Below, piece after piece: positions 10,259 through 21,566 of a DNA stretch of 64,000 nucleotides. The stretch is from Gnomoniopsis sp. IMI 355080 (taxonomy: Eukaryota; Ascomycota; Sordariomycetes; Diaporthales; Gnomoniaceae), in NCBI GenBank assembly GCA_027946555.1, contig JAPEVC010000005.1, positions 124,001 to 188,000 of the forward strand, given 5' to 3'. Numbering within the stretch: position 1 is the stretch's first letter; every line of letters starts with the position of its first letter. The translations under genes and the position numbers were made by a program. The notes beneath the pieces were generated by a model. It did no database searches, was not told the DNA's origin, and saw only the letters and a list, made by a program, of their open reading frames with translations.

Positions 10259-12605
10259 TGAAATTATGGATTCCCAATCTGCCGGTTCTGCTTGCTTTCC
10301 GGGGTTGTCCCACTTTGTCCCATCCCACGACCTCATGCAAATACCACCAGACCGCTTTGTCTCAACCGGGATCCCACGTGCAGATCTCGCCATGGTGTGG
10401 GATATGTTTAGACCCAGCGCAGCCAGGGCCAACTCTGGCACTTATGGTCTTTGTCCAGGCTGCCAGGCCATTGACAAGACTGGTGATTGTACCAGAGCCC
10501 GAGAGCATGGCCCAACAAGCGACGGACAAGTAGGCCAGCTTCAGTTAGTCGCTTCGACAATTGGGAAATAGGGAAAGGGGCCCGTAAGGGCAACCGAGGT
10601 TGGCCTCAGGTAAATTGCGTGTAGCGTCCGAGGAAAGCAAGGGTTCATACAACTAAGTATTTAGCAGACTACCAGATTGCCACCACAATGCTGTGCAGAC
10701 GCCCACCGGCCCCAAACTGCTGGGAATCCACTGCAGCCACAAATCAACGAAGGCTGTGCATTGATTAACCTGTTCATTACTGGAGCTACCTGTGCCTGCA
10801 GGTACTAATCATGGTAATTGCAATCAAAGTGTCCGACAGCCCCGATTCCGTCTCCACTTGCCTCGATAACAATCGCCTCTATCCGTACTACGATGTGGCC
10901 GCCGCCACCAACGAGCATAGCAAAATCGCATGCCGTAAAACTGGATCAATACTTGCTTTGCTACGGCCCATGGCAATTCCCCTCATCTATCCACTTCGCA
11001 GTAGGCCTCTTCGTACATCCCATGTGGCAACAAAGTCATTCAGACTATCTGGCGACCGCACACTCTCGAAGCAAGCACCGCCTCGACGCCCCCCCACACT
11101 TGTCGTTGAAAACTTCGGTGCCGAGCAACCTGAGTCTTGTGATCCCCCGCCATCCCACGGGATCTGTCTCACAGCTGCCCTGGCTGAGCTGCCTGGCAAC
11201 CTGATTACCCCGTGCGGCGCCGCAAACACTGCGCCGAAAGTTTTTGTGAGCACGAGCATTATGGATGCAGGGCGTGTCGTCCGTTGTTGAGGACCTTGGG
11301 CTGCTTGGCTATTGGGCCAGACAAAGTATAACGATGCTGTCATGGTAGCCATCCCGCTCATTCCGGAAGGTTTACAGCCACGTGATGGCGGCGTTTTCTT
11401 TCGCCCAGATGAATTCCTGACTCTCGTGGGGGAACGTAGCGCACAGCGTAGCCATGGCGTATCAAGAGCCATCTGTCACAGTGCGTCAGTGAGCTGGTTT
11501 GGAGATTGGGGAGAACCTACTTACAAAATTGTAGCACCCAATCACCTCAGAAGTCTATCAATATCGCCAGTTCATGGTTAGTGGTGATGGAATCGGCAAA
11601 GCGACACTGACTCTGCAACCGCACTTCTTGCCTGTCAAACCGTCTGCTTGCGTACTCCAACAGCGTGCAGCAACGACAGGCCCTGAGACGCAGGCCGCGA
11701 CAACTCACCTGCCACAGATATTGAGTCGAGATCTTACCCTTACGCTCTCCCATGATCAGTCCGAGTGGGCACCTGATGAGAATTTCATTGCAAATGTTTA
11801 GGTGGCAATGCGCCGTCCAAACGTGTTGTGTTTCCAGATACTCGTGCTTCGGCTACTCGCCGAGGTGACTTGTTCTTATTTGCTGCATATATATATCGAC
11901 CCAGGGGATCTTCGCAGACCCGGTCAAACCTTAATTACTGGAAAGACGGGTGGGTGAACGGACAGTGTGAACAGATACAAGTATATATATGTGTGTACTA
12001 TATACTGTACAATGCACATCCCCCACCCACACCACATTATTCGTGCTCACCCCTCCTCCCTTCATCGAGACTATTTCGGCTGCGAAAGTCCACAGGTATA
12101 TTGAAGTTTCCGAATGGCGGGATTTCGTTCTTTGCAAAATAGCGTGCCTTTATGTCTTTGGGGTCCCCGAGCTCCGCTGTATCTCACGATCCAGCAGAAG
12201 AAATTGAAACTGCACTGATGTTTTTCACTGCAGTTCTTGAAACCAATTTAGCACTGGGGTATTTTGCACATTTATGCAGCCCGTGTTTGTGAATGTACAG
12301 CATGGATGGGTCTATCAGACTGCAAAGCGTATGCGGATGCTTCCAGGAACAGCTGGCAGTCCTGCCAACCACCATCTTTGCGCTGCTGCATGTTTGCCTG
12401 GGCCTCTGATAGGACACCCTACCCGAATACCTCTTGTATGGATACCACTTCTGGCTCTCTTGTTACCTGTCATTATCCCGCCTTTGCTTTTGCTGTTGCT
12501 TTTCCGTTGTCCACATTGTGCCAGGTGCTTCGGAACTGCATCAGTCATTTTGCCCAAACGCAAAAGCACTATGCTACTTCCTTGCAGCAATCGTGTCAAG
12601 TTGGG

Positions 12606-14763
12606 CTACGCCGATTTCTTAATCTCTGTGATGCCCAAGTCCTTGTTCAACATTTTGTCGTCAGAGTGCTCATAATTGTCACTCCTGGCTTCCTGTGTTG
12701 AGGATGGGTGATTACTGGTAGCTGCATCAGATGTCTTTTGCTTCCTGTTCCTGACCACGAACCACTGGGTGGTTAGAACGCAAACAATAGCTGCAATATC
12801 AAGACCAAACGTAGAAGGGAAGCCTTTGCGGAATGTCGGGGCATCCAGCTGTGGAAAGGTCACAATAGGCAGCCAGGCCGCGACGGCGTACTGGAAGCCG
12901 TTCATGCTGCCAATGACCAGGGCCCGCTCCTCATTGTCATCGGCACAGACTTCGCTGGCCCATGTGTAACTGTGCGCGGTCGGTCAGCAAGCAAGGAAAC
13001 GTGGGCAGGTTGGGACGCGAATGGGACACACAAAACGGCAGTCATGAGCTGGACTCCAGCAGTGAGAAATGCAAATTCTTTCAAAGCTAGGCTCGAAGGC
13101 CAGAAGGCGAGAATACCAGTTGGGAGAAGACCGTATATCTATCAACTGTCAGATTATTATTCGAAGCTTCACGAGAAATGGACCGTACCAGAGGAGCGAG
13201 GACAAACGACACGCGCGAACCGGTATAGTCGGACAAGAAGCCCCACTGCGATTATTGTCAGCGAGTTCATAATCGGCCTGAGCTGAGCTTGATTTACCAT
13301 AACCACGCAGAAGCCCGATATCAGACTTGTCCCTGTTGGGATGATGTTACGAAGATCCACCGAGAAGCCTGCCGATTTCAGCCATATGGCGAAATAGCTA
13401 CTGTTCTGACAGCTGGAGCCGTACAGCTTCCAAAGGGGTCTCGTTAGCGTCTCATCCAAGCTTTGCTTTAGAGCAGGGCACAACTCACCACGTAGCCTAG
13501 CACGAAAAGCCACCACTCTGGCATACTGGTCAGCGAAAGTGACCATCACAGTCTCGAGATACGCAAATCAGATGAACTCACTCCATCCTCTCAAAATCCT
13601 CCCGGCTTTACTCCATGTGAGGCTCGCAGGTGCTGCCTTGCCAGCCTCCTCGACCCGGCGCAGCGCCAAGTCTTTATCGTCCTGCGTCAAAAACCAGGCG
13701 CGGGTCTTGTGCGGTGTGTCGGGTAGGAAAAAGAATGTGACCAGCCCTACCGGGACGGTCATACAGCCGCAGATCAGATAGAGCCACCGCCAGCCAGCGA
13801 TCCCATGAACACCGTCCAGGCTGTCGTAGACCGCTGCTTGCTAGACACCATTTCACACACATAAGCTTGTGTCAACCACATCGCAGTGTAAGCTTGCCAC
13901 GTACAAGATATCCACTCGCGGCACTGCCTACGGGTGAAGCCATGTGGAACAGTGCAATTCTCTTTGCTAATTCTCGACGTTAGCCACCAATACAACATGC
14001 AACAAACGGTGATGGCGCACCAAGTTCAGTCTTCGTATACCAGCTCCCCATAACGAACAGCATGCATGGAAACCACGAGCTCTCGAAGAAACCCACGAGG
14101 AAGCGGAATGCATAGAGCTGGTTGTAGCTGTTCATACCGGCTTGGGCAAAGGTAAAGGCGCCCCATCCAATTTCCATGAATCCTAGCCAGTAGCTCGGTC
14201 GGACATGCTGGATAATCAGAGTGCTTGGAATTTGCATGACAGCATACGCGCAGGTATAGGCAGTGCCCTGTCAACAAGGCCTGGTTCAGCGGACAGGAGC
14301 TGAAGTTGATACCTACTTGAGAAGTCGTACTTACTGCGTACGTGTACTGATTACCATACATGGATAAATCTTCCTGCATTCCACTGTCATTTTGCTATCA
14401 GTGTCTTAAGCCTCAGAAACGTCGACAATTTGAAGATTGGTTACCTCACATAGGCGTTTGCCAGATTGGACTGATCGAGATACTTGAGCTATTTGAGGAT
14501 CAGACGGTGAGAGTAACATCACGGACCATCCATAACTGTCGGAAAGGACTCACAAAAAAGCCCACACATCCTATGGTCAATATAGAGACATCTAGCTTTC
14601 GTAGAAGTTTACGCTCTTCTAGTGTCTTAAGATGGGTGTCAGAGTCCCAAATGAACGACCGGAACTGAGTATTAGCTGTCAGCTGTGAACTTGGAGTTGT
14701 CAACGGTTGCTTGAAGGCCGCGCTGACATTCTTCTTTGGTTCTTTCTGAGGTGATTCCGCCAT
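12606..14763 (-). CDS. MFS transporter, anion:cation symporter family (Fen2/Liz1-like)
   Basis: Eleven exons are inferred: 14554-14763, 14445-14488, 14335-14383, 14021-14267, 13905-13966, 13582-13840, 13489-13517, 13298-13426, 13189-13245, 13032-13138 and 12606-12969. They join in frame to 518 residues. Family signatures are clear: FIWDSDTHLKTLEERKLLRK, then LKYLDQSNLANAYVSGM and MQEDLSMYGNQYTYA in TM1-2. These are followed by FRFLVGFFESSWFPCMLF, GSWYTKTELAKRIALFHMAS, DGVHGIAGWRWLYLICG, RAWFLTQDD, WGFLSDYTGSR and YTWASEVC late in the protein. The family imports pantothenate, biotin, nicotinate, allantoate and similar acids across the plasma membrane; the substrate here cannot be told. Introns are about 47-68 bases, and the one before LYGSSC has a good CTAAC branch site. 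An in-frame ATG lies upstream at 14928 but the family alignment favours 14763. Confidence 0.9.
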
Positions 14764-15990
14764 TGTCTTGCTGCATCTACTCAACAAGCTTGAACGGTGG
14801 AGGGCGAACTTGTATATATTGTATATGATTGCGGCGACAGCACTGAGTCGATCATCAAAAAGCTCCGGTGGTAGCAACGAAGTCTTCGTGGTTTTTTTTT
14901 TTTTCAAAAACAAATTCCATATCTCCAAAGACCAGCCTAGTTATGGAAGATGCCCGCACCTCTATCACAGCATACCTAGGTCTGCATGGCGTGCTGTTCT
15001 GGGCCAACCCGGGAAAATTTGCCGGGTTGTGTTGTATAGGCGGCAAAAATGCAGAGATAGATGATAGTTCTATCTACTGTGCATTGGAGGATCTTGACCC
15101 CAGAGATGTTGTACATGCAGCAGAACCCCATCAGACTTTCCAAAAGCGTTTAGGGCTTGGAGATAACTCCCATGTCGGCGCCATTCTCAACCATCTTGCA
15201 GAGACCTTGGTATGCACAATCTAGGAGAAATACTAAAAGGGAACTGACTGGAGCCCTGCCCTGTTCGCCCATCTTCATCAAACCATGAGTCTCCTTCGTG
15301 CTATCCAAGGATCCGTGTCTTCAACTTCAGTTCAATGGAGCTACTAGATAGCACACAACCACTCACAGTCATTGAGGGAAGTACTTCAATGTCAACAAAA
15401 CCCGCTGCCCGCTGCCACAAATTAAGTCATCAACATCCAGAGTCTCCAAAAACAATATAAAAAAGATACCAAGTCACACGCCTCCTCCTTGTTCATATGG
15501 AGTCGGCCGACCAGACCTGCCCGTCTCGCACAGTCAAACAGCAGGATTCTTGACTATTCTAAGTTATATAGGAACACAATAGCAAGTACTTTTGAAAAGA
15601 GAAAAGAAAAGTTGCAATTCTCGAACACGATCTCAGGTTGCAGCTGATCCTATATGTTAGAAACCCTTTTGAAAGCTGTGTAATGAACCCGCATCAATCC
15701 AGTGGTAAGTAAGGAGGCCGTGCAAATAAAGCTTCTTTCACGAGGCCCAGTGAATTTCGACTCATGCATTCGTGCTCTTGAAAGATCAACCAAGTGTGTC
15801 AGTGTGAGTTGATGGGCTCCGCAGAAAACATGGGCAATTGACGTAACTTTGCGCAATGTTCCAGTCTCTTTCTGGTTTTCACCACTTCAAAATCTAGCAA
15901 TACATAATCAACTCCAGAGCGAAATTTCAGATTGTCTTTCCCACGTCTGAAGTGGACTCAACCAGATTCAGTCACAACCTAACGGCCAAA
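14764..15990. other. Spacer with possible ankyrin-like remnant
   Basis: 1.2 kb between the divergent transporter and phosphatase starts. It holds a T13 tract near 14892-14904 and an ACCTAGG motif near 14970. On the minus strand at about 15140-15230 a short frame reads like an ankyrin repeat (KMVENGADMGVIS) before a stop, possibly a decayed coding remnant. Nothing intact was seen. Confidence 0.4.
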
Positions 15991-17007
15991 ATGGAGAGCA
16001 CTACAGGCGCAGCAAGTCTCGCCTCACATCTCCAATCCCTCGCGCCCTCGGACGGTTCCCGCAAAGACCTTTTCCACTCGATACTTCCAGCCGTGGTCGA
16101 CGCCATTGGCGATATCGCCACGGCGCTCGGCAAAGCCCACCATGTCGCCTTAGCAGGGACGTCAAACACATTCGGCGATGACCAGCTCAACGTGGACGTC
16201 GAGGCAGAAAACATCCTGCGCAAAGCTTTCGCTACCAAGTGCCCAGCGCTCGTGACCGCAAGCAGTGAGGAGGACCCGGTTGAGAAGGACGTGCATGCCC
16301 CTTCCGAGACGGACGGCGCAGAGGGGGGATCGGCGAAGGAGCTCTACACGGTGGCATTCGACCCGCTGGATGGAAGCTCGATCATCGCGCCAAATTGGAC
16401 AGTGGGCACGATCTTGGGCGTGTGGGAGGGGACGACGGCAGTGGGCCAATCTTCAGACAAGCAGATCGCCTCTGTGCTAGGTGTTTATGGACCACGGACA
16501 GCAGCCGTCATTGCGATCCGCATACCGGGCTCCAAGCCTTCCTGTTTCGAGGTCGGTCTGAGAGACCATGGCTCTGAGGATTGTGAGATCATTCGGGCGG
16601 ATGTGAAACTGGCAAACGCACCTTTCAAGACTAGGTATTTCGCCCCTGCAAACCTGAGAGCTGCTGGACAGGATCCAAGGTACATGGCGCTGGTGAGCCG
16701 ATACATCACAGACGGGTACACACTTAGGTACTCTGGTGGACTGGTTCCTGACGTCTTACACGCTTTGGTCAAGGGTCATGGTATTTACATTTCACCTGTG
16801 ACGGCCAAGAGCAAGGCGAAGCTGAGAAGGCTATTCGAACTCTTCCCTATTGCCTTGATTGTTGAGTGTGTCGGGGGGTTGGCTGTTGATCCAACGGACG
16901 GTAAGAGAATCCTGGATAGGGTACTAGAGGGTACTGATGAGAGGGCTGGACTTGTTTGTGGTACGGCAGAAGAAGTTGAAACGGTAAAAGAGGCTTTGAT
17001 AGGGTGA
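15991..17007 (+). CDS. Sedoheptulose-1,7-/fructose-1,6-bisphosphatase-like phosphatase
   Basis: 338 residues in one exon; the first ATG is at 15991 (the frame extends upstream only through non-ATG codons). It belongs to the FBPase/SBPase superfamily of metal-dependent sugar phosphatases: the SEEDP loop (91-95) and DPLDGSS (124-130) supply metal ligands, and TLRYSGGLVPDVLHAL with SPVTAKSKAKLRRLFELFPI matches the C-terminal substrate half. DGSSIIAPNWTVGTILGVW, ASVLGVYGPRTA and APANLRAAG look closer to plant/algal SBPase than to yeast Fbp1, based on remembered signatures. It would hydrolyse sedoheptulose-1,7-bisphosphate (a route into the pentose phosphate pool) or fructose-1,6-bisphosphate, probably in the cytosol. 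No transit peptide is evident. The exact substrate needs a phylogeny or assay. Confidence 0.82.
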   Translation: MESTTGAASLASHLQSLAPSDGSRKDLFHSILPAVVDAIGDIATALGKAHHVALAGTSNTFGDDQLNVDVEAENILRKAFATKCPALVTASSEEDPVEKDVHAPSETDGAEGGSAKELYTVAFDPLDGSSIIAPNWTVGTILGVWEGTTAVGQSSDKQIASVLGVYGPRTAAVIAIRIPGSKPSCFEVGLRDHGSEDCEIIRADVKLANAPFKTRYFAPANLRAAGQDPRYMALVSRYITDGYTLRYSGGLVPDVLHALVKGHGIYISPVTAKSKAKLRRLFELFPIALIVECVGGLAVDPTDGKRILDRVLEGTDERAGLVCGTAEEVETVKEALIG

Positions 17008-17304
17008 TATCCGTCGTGTGTATATCTCTGTTGGCTCAGGGCAAAGCACGCACCACTCCAACGGTTATGTTCAGATCTGATGCGATGCATCTATATGTTA
17101 CGGCAAAAGTCAGATATCGTCAGAGTACCTGTGTAGACGGTCTGGCAGTCCTCGACTACAGCAAGACTATCTGGCGAGCTATTTCCTGTGGTGATCTCAT
17201 GGGCTACCTGCGTGTTTCGTGAAGTTAACAGGCCGTAAAATGACCGCTATGATCTTCCAGACATCCATCAGACGAGGAATGTTCAAAGTGAACGATCCAT
17301 CTCG

Positions 17305-18507
17305 TCATCGCCTCTTCTTGTCCTTCTCCTGCTGAGACAATAGCAAATCCCGCATCGCAGCCCTTGCATTGCGACTGCCACCCAGCTTTGGCCCTTTGAG
17401 TACCTCTTCCTGCTTGGCCCCGGGTCTGGCCGGAGGAGCCGGAGCCTTTCTCCGCTGGTTTCTCCTCTCCGCCATAGCATCCATAAACTCGCGGCGGAAT
17501 TCCTCTGCGATCCTCTCATCTGCAGCCTCATCAGTGCCAGGCTGTGCAGCCGTTTCCACTTGAGGTGGTGGGTCATAAATATCGACTGCAGGCGCAAATT
17601 AGCGAGCCAGAACATGCATAAAGGAATCATGGACCTAGCCAAGCACTTACGTCTATTTTCACGCATGAGCGCCTCCACTATCTGATCACGCTTGATATCA
17701 TCACTGGCGCGTCTCTTGCGACCTCGCCAAGGCTTGCCGTCCTTCCCTATTCTGGGCCGCTTTCGCGAACCGTCCGACTCATCCTCAATGGTCTCACCAG
17801 CAAGGCGTCGTCGTGCCTGCTCTGTCATGGCGGCATTGCGAGCGCGGACCTCGTCACCAAGGTCAACCTCCTGCAAACGGCCCTGCATCGTCGGCCGCTC
17901 CTCCTGGTGTTTGCCCGATAGTGCAACCATCGATGTCGCCGCTCTCGATGCGTCTGGATTTTGTGATTCTGCTTCTTGAGCTGCCTTGTCCGCGGCATGT
18001 CGTCTAGCCAACTCGGATTCTATGTATTCCTCCCTTCCTTGGTCAGCCTTGTCTGGGGCAGTGCATAAGCGGCTTCGAGACAACTTACATATGCTTGTTT
18101 ACGAGCTCACCCACCAAGCCGGCCTGAGGTGCAAAGCGCCTCGACATGCCAAGTTCCAAGGCCTCATTTACATCGTCTTTGGGGACAGGTCCTGGCTCGG
18201 CGACGGCCGAATCCTGTCTCTCCGGCCGAAACTCGACACCTTTGAGCTTTGATTTCCGTGCATTTCGTAGACGCAACACTTCAGTCACAGAGAGACCCTC
18301 TGTTTCCGAGTTTGCGTTATCTTCGCGCACTTTGTCCGTCCCGTCACCGCTCTCGGTTGTTGGGGGTGGCGCGACAGTCTGGCTTGTGACATCGTCCGCC
18401 TTGGTGTCGGTTTCCTCGACGCGCTGTCGAAATTGCTTGCGTCTCTTGTTGGGTCGAAAAACGACTTGTGGTTCGGAATTCTCGACAATTGTTGATGGAT
18501 CCATCAT
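17305..18507 (-). CDS. Tls1 / C9orf78 (HCA59) family splicing factor
   Basis: Three exons are inferred: 18089-18507, 17651-18033 and 17305-17585, giving 360 residues. Conserved blocks are VVFRPNKRRKQFRQR near the start, SVTEVLRLRNARKSKLKGVEF, then ALELGMSRRFAPQAGLVGEL and NKHMEEYIESELARRH rebuilt across intron 1. These match the family of human C9orf78 and fission yeast Tls1, nuclear proteins that contact the helicase Brr2 and influence splice-site choice (known from the family). There is a basic region, SRKRPRIGKDGKPWRGRKRR, at about 215-240. The C-terminus ends EKDKKRR. A second Met lies one codon inside (18504). It is divergent from the acylphosphatase gene. Confidence 0.85.
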
Positions 18508-18770
18508 GCAGGGTCGAAGAAGTTGGTTTGGGTGACGTTCAGATGTCGAAATAGAGTGCTACTGTTCAGAAGAGTAGTGGAAAGGAAGTTCAGGAACCTT
18601 ATCCTTATCAGCGGGATCTATGGAGTACCTGAAGTGACATCAGTGACAGCAGGGGTCTGCCGATCAAAGGAATTGAAGTAACTACAGCAGCTCCTACTGT
18701 CATTTTCGAGACACAACGACTTACGCAACTCACTCAAATTTTACATCTTACTTGAGACAGTCAAAGCAAT
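18508..18770. promoter_or_regulatory. Divergent promoter, Tls1-like gene / acylphosphatase
   Basis: 263 bases lie between two opposite-facing start codons and must carry both promoters. No clear TATA element is visible. Inferred from layout. Confidence 0.5.
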
Positions 18771-19248
18771 ATGGCCTCCGACAATAGCAACCAGAAGCGT
18801 GTCTACTTTCACGTTGAAGGCGACAACAGCTCAGGCGCGGGTGTTCAAGGTATGGCCCAAGGCACACGGGGCTCTCTGTTAGTTGCTAATGTATTTTATA
18901 GGTGTTGGCTTCAGGCGGGTGATGGTCCCTGTCCACCCACGTTGAATTGACTGTTGACGGCGAAGTACAGATATTTCACAAGGGAACACGCTCAAGCCTA
19001 CAAAATCACAGGCTGGGTACGTAACAAGAACGACGGAAACGTAAGTAGAATTGTAACCATTTCGGGCTGTGAACATCGGACCTGACCTTGCGCACTAGGT
19101 GGAGGGGGAAGCACAGGGCGGTGAAAGGGAGATGGCGAAGTTCCTAAAAGACATCGAGAAAGGCCCTCGTGGTGCAAGCGTTAAGCAAGTCGATCAGGAG
19201 GATCGTGAGGTAGCAAATGGAGAGGCGGCGTTCGAGGTTCGACATTGA
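18771..19248 (+). CDS. Acylphosphatase
   Basis: Four exons are inferred: 18771-18849, 18902-18918, 18966-19040 and 19099-19248, giving 106 residues. The family core is KRVYFHVEG, GVQGVGFRR (substrate-binding Arg), ITGWVRNKNDGNVEGEAQG (catalytic Asn in the GWVRN block) and a C-terminal helix. The enzyme hydrolyses acyl phosphates such as 1,3-bisphosphoglycerate and is cytosolic. Exon 2 is only 17 nt. With ordinary GT..AG splicing (CGG|GTGATG to GCGAAG|TACAG) the joined sequence reads GFRRYRYFTREH, about three residues longer than usual. A non-consensus GC donor two codons earlier joined to TACAG|A would give GFRYFTREH, which fits the family length better. Enzyme identity is sure; the second junction is not. 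Confidence 0.87.
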
Positions 19249-19449
19249 GCTGTCAATTTTGTTCTAGACCGGAAAAGATGCCAGGGAAACCATGGGAAAA
19301 AGTTTAGGCAGTTTTGGAGCCCAGGTCGCGCTTTTGACGTTGACCCATACGTCCTTAAATTGATTTGCTTTGCTCGTTCGAAGAAGCCCGCAAGCTTTCG
19401 ATTAGCCAACAGTTTTCAGCAATCACCTCGTTGCAAAACGTGGCAACTC

Positions 19450-21104
19450 CTACTCATCATCCATGGACTCGTCGCCATCCTCACCAGCGCCATCCTGTCC
19501 CTCGCCTTCTTCTCCTTCTTCATCATCATCAGAATCGCTCTCGTCATCGGCAACACCAACAAGTCGCTCCTCTGTCGTCTTGGGCTCAGGCACCTTGCCG
19601 GCAAACGCACGACGGACAGAAGCGTTCGTGCTAGTGTCCCAAACATGCATTGTACCTTTGCTGCCCGCCACGGCCAAACGGAACGCGACCTCGGCATCAG
19701 GGCCGAACTGTGTTGAGAAGACCTTCCCAACGTCTAGGTCTCGGGATACCACCAGGGACGGACCAGTTGCTTGTATGTTCCACAGCTTCACGGTCTTGTC
19801 GGTAGATCCAGTCGCCATAAAGCCAGGTACTGAGCTGTTGAGATCAAATGACGACACGGACTCGTCGTGTGCCTGGAGCGTCCACACCGCCTTGCTCTTG
19901 ACCGGGTCTGAAGGTGCGTTTCTTATGTCGTAGTAGTGAATGATACCATTCTCGGTCGAGACAAAGAAGAAGTTCGGGTCGTGTGGGTCCCACCGTATGT
20001 TCTCGACGTCGCTCTCAACACCCCATCTTGGTGGCTTGGCGTCTGGAGCTCGCATGTCTGCGGCCACGATGGTACGATCGTAGCTGCCACTCAACAGAAC
20101 CGTAGACTCAACAGAGTGCCATGCAAGAGAGCAAACTTTGTCTGTGTGGTAGGAGTATGACTTGGCGCACTTCGCAGTGTGCAGATCCCACAACTTGACA
20201 GTCTTGTCTGCGGAAGCCGAAGCCAACAGGTTCCTGTGTTTCCTGTTGGCTGCGAGCGACAGGACTGCATCCACATGATACTCGTCGTTTGCCTTCTTCG
20301 ACTTTTTCTTTTTCTTCTTCTTCTTCTCGTCCTCCGGGTTGCCGCCCTGACCCAAAATAGCGTTGGGGTACATGCAGTCCACAGTGTCCAGATCCCATAG
20401 CTCAATGTCCGGGTCCATCGTACCAATAGCGACGAAATTTGCCGTCGCATCCTTGTCAACATTTGACCTGCCGCAGGAGATGTCTAACCACTCCACGCAG
20501 AGGGGTATCGCGGGGAGCATGATGTCGTGGTGGACGTATAAGTTATCGGCCTCATCCTCGTACACATAGACCTCCAAATGTGCCATCTCATCCTCGACCT
20601 TCGCTGCCAGAACCATGTTGTCTGTTGCAAGAACCTGCAAGTCTTCACGATCCTCATTGTCGTCCGCCTCGTCGGGTATGGTGATGTATGGATCGTCTTT
20701 GTTATTTTCGTAGTATGCGAGCGACTTCACGTTGCCGAACATGCCCATGCTCTGCGCAACTTCGATATCCTCCTCGGGGTCGTCGTCGTAATGCTCGAGG
20801 TCATATTCCTTGAGGTCGTCGTCAATCTCGACGCTGTACGCTTATTAGCACACTACTTTTTTCTCAGACAAAAAATTCAAACATACTCTTCCTTGTCCTC
20901 ATCTTCTGCCGATTTGACGTCGTCCTTGCCAGTCGAGTCTTCACCTGCTTGTGCCTCCTCCAAGTCATCGTTGGCATCGTCGAGCTTCAGCTTGGCAAGC
21001 GATGCGATGCGCTCGAACTCTTCTTCGTCGAAATTGTACTTTGAAGGGAAAGGAGCCGCGAAACCACGCGGCACCCACGTAGACGTCGTGATCATGGACG
21101 ACAT
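19450..21104 (-). CDS. PWP1: Pwp1-like WD40 ribosome-biogenesis protein
   Basis: Two exons, 20887-21104 and 19450-20833, joined in frame to 533 residues. The N-terminus (MSSMITTSTWVPRGFAAPFP) and the following Asp/Glu-rich region match periodic tryptophan protein 1, a nucleolar factor for the large ribosomal subunit. WD repeats follow: ATGTMDPDIELWDLD-type, LLASASADKTVKLWDLHTAK, LLSGSYDRTIVAADMR, FFVSTENGIIHYYDIRNA, FMATGSTDKTVKLWNIQ and a last one ending GTMHVWDTS. A Lys run (KKKKKKKKSKK) interrupts the first propeller half and could act as a nucleolar signal. The C-terminus is very acidic (DESDSDDDEEGEEGEGQDGA). It is convergent with acylphosphatase (201 bp) and divergent from Prp16 (462 bp). 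Confidence 0.92.
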
Positions 21105-21566
21105 TCTGGCGAGAAGGACGCAAGTTTGGGAGGGTTCTGAAGATGTAATGGTGTAGGGCGCAAAATCTCCCCGCGATTTCCAACTTTTTTTGCCCGGACT
21201 GAAGACCGCGAAAAGCCGATAAGCGATAAGAGAACTGACTGATCCACCTGCAACGCTTGTATATCCATCAGGTACCTGGGTAGATAGGTATATTACAGCT
21301 CAACCCAAGTACTTATTCGATTCCATCTTTCCTTGGTTTCAATGACCTTTAACAGGTAATTGTCTTTTAAAACGTGATGCAGAGCTCGTACAAATGCAAT
21401 GCGCTGGGCCTGAGTACTTTGTGTCGTGGCACTCAAAATAAATCATTCCATAGTGTCTTTGCGGTGTGGGCGTGGTAACAGGCACGAGCGCCTCCTGCAG
21501 TAAACCTTGGCGGTAACCTTGCCAAAACAACCACCTCTCGCGACCATCCTACTCCCACAACCCCCC
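21105..21566. promoter_or_regulatory. Divergent promoter, Pwp1 / Prp16
   Basis: 462 bases between opposite start codons of two RNA-machinery genes. A GGTACCTGGGTAGATAGGTAT stretch (about 21270-21291) carries the recurrent ACCTAGG-like motif. Co-regulation of the two genes is plausible from layout but untested. Confidence 0.5.

Larger units (their letters stand above)
8989..12605. other. 3.6 kb gene-poor region
   Basis: No protein family was recognised on either strand; frames of 60-160 codons occur but overlap each other and have low-complexity translations. The first kilobase is probably the promoter and long 5' leader of the minus-strand gene ending at 8988. Simple repeats occur: a G10-like tract near 10027-10037, a GA tract at about 10160-10185 and a short tandem repeat at 10222-10258. 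The motif TAGATAGGTAG near 10051-10075 belongs to a recurring intergenic motif class. Confidence 0.5.

Noticed and set aside
10811..11472. Overlapping 128-161 codon frames on both strands
   Set aside because: Mutually antisense, compositionally random, no start context or similarity I recognise.
13436..13488. Apparent frameshift in the MFS transporter between LGYV and LYGSS
   Set aside because: A 62-base intron with a CTAAC branch site and GGAAG acceptor restores the frame, so the gene appears intact.
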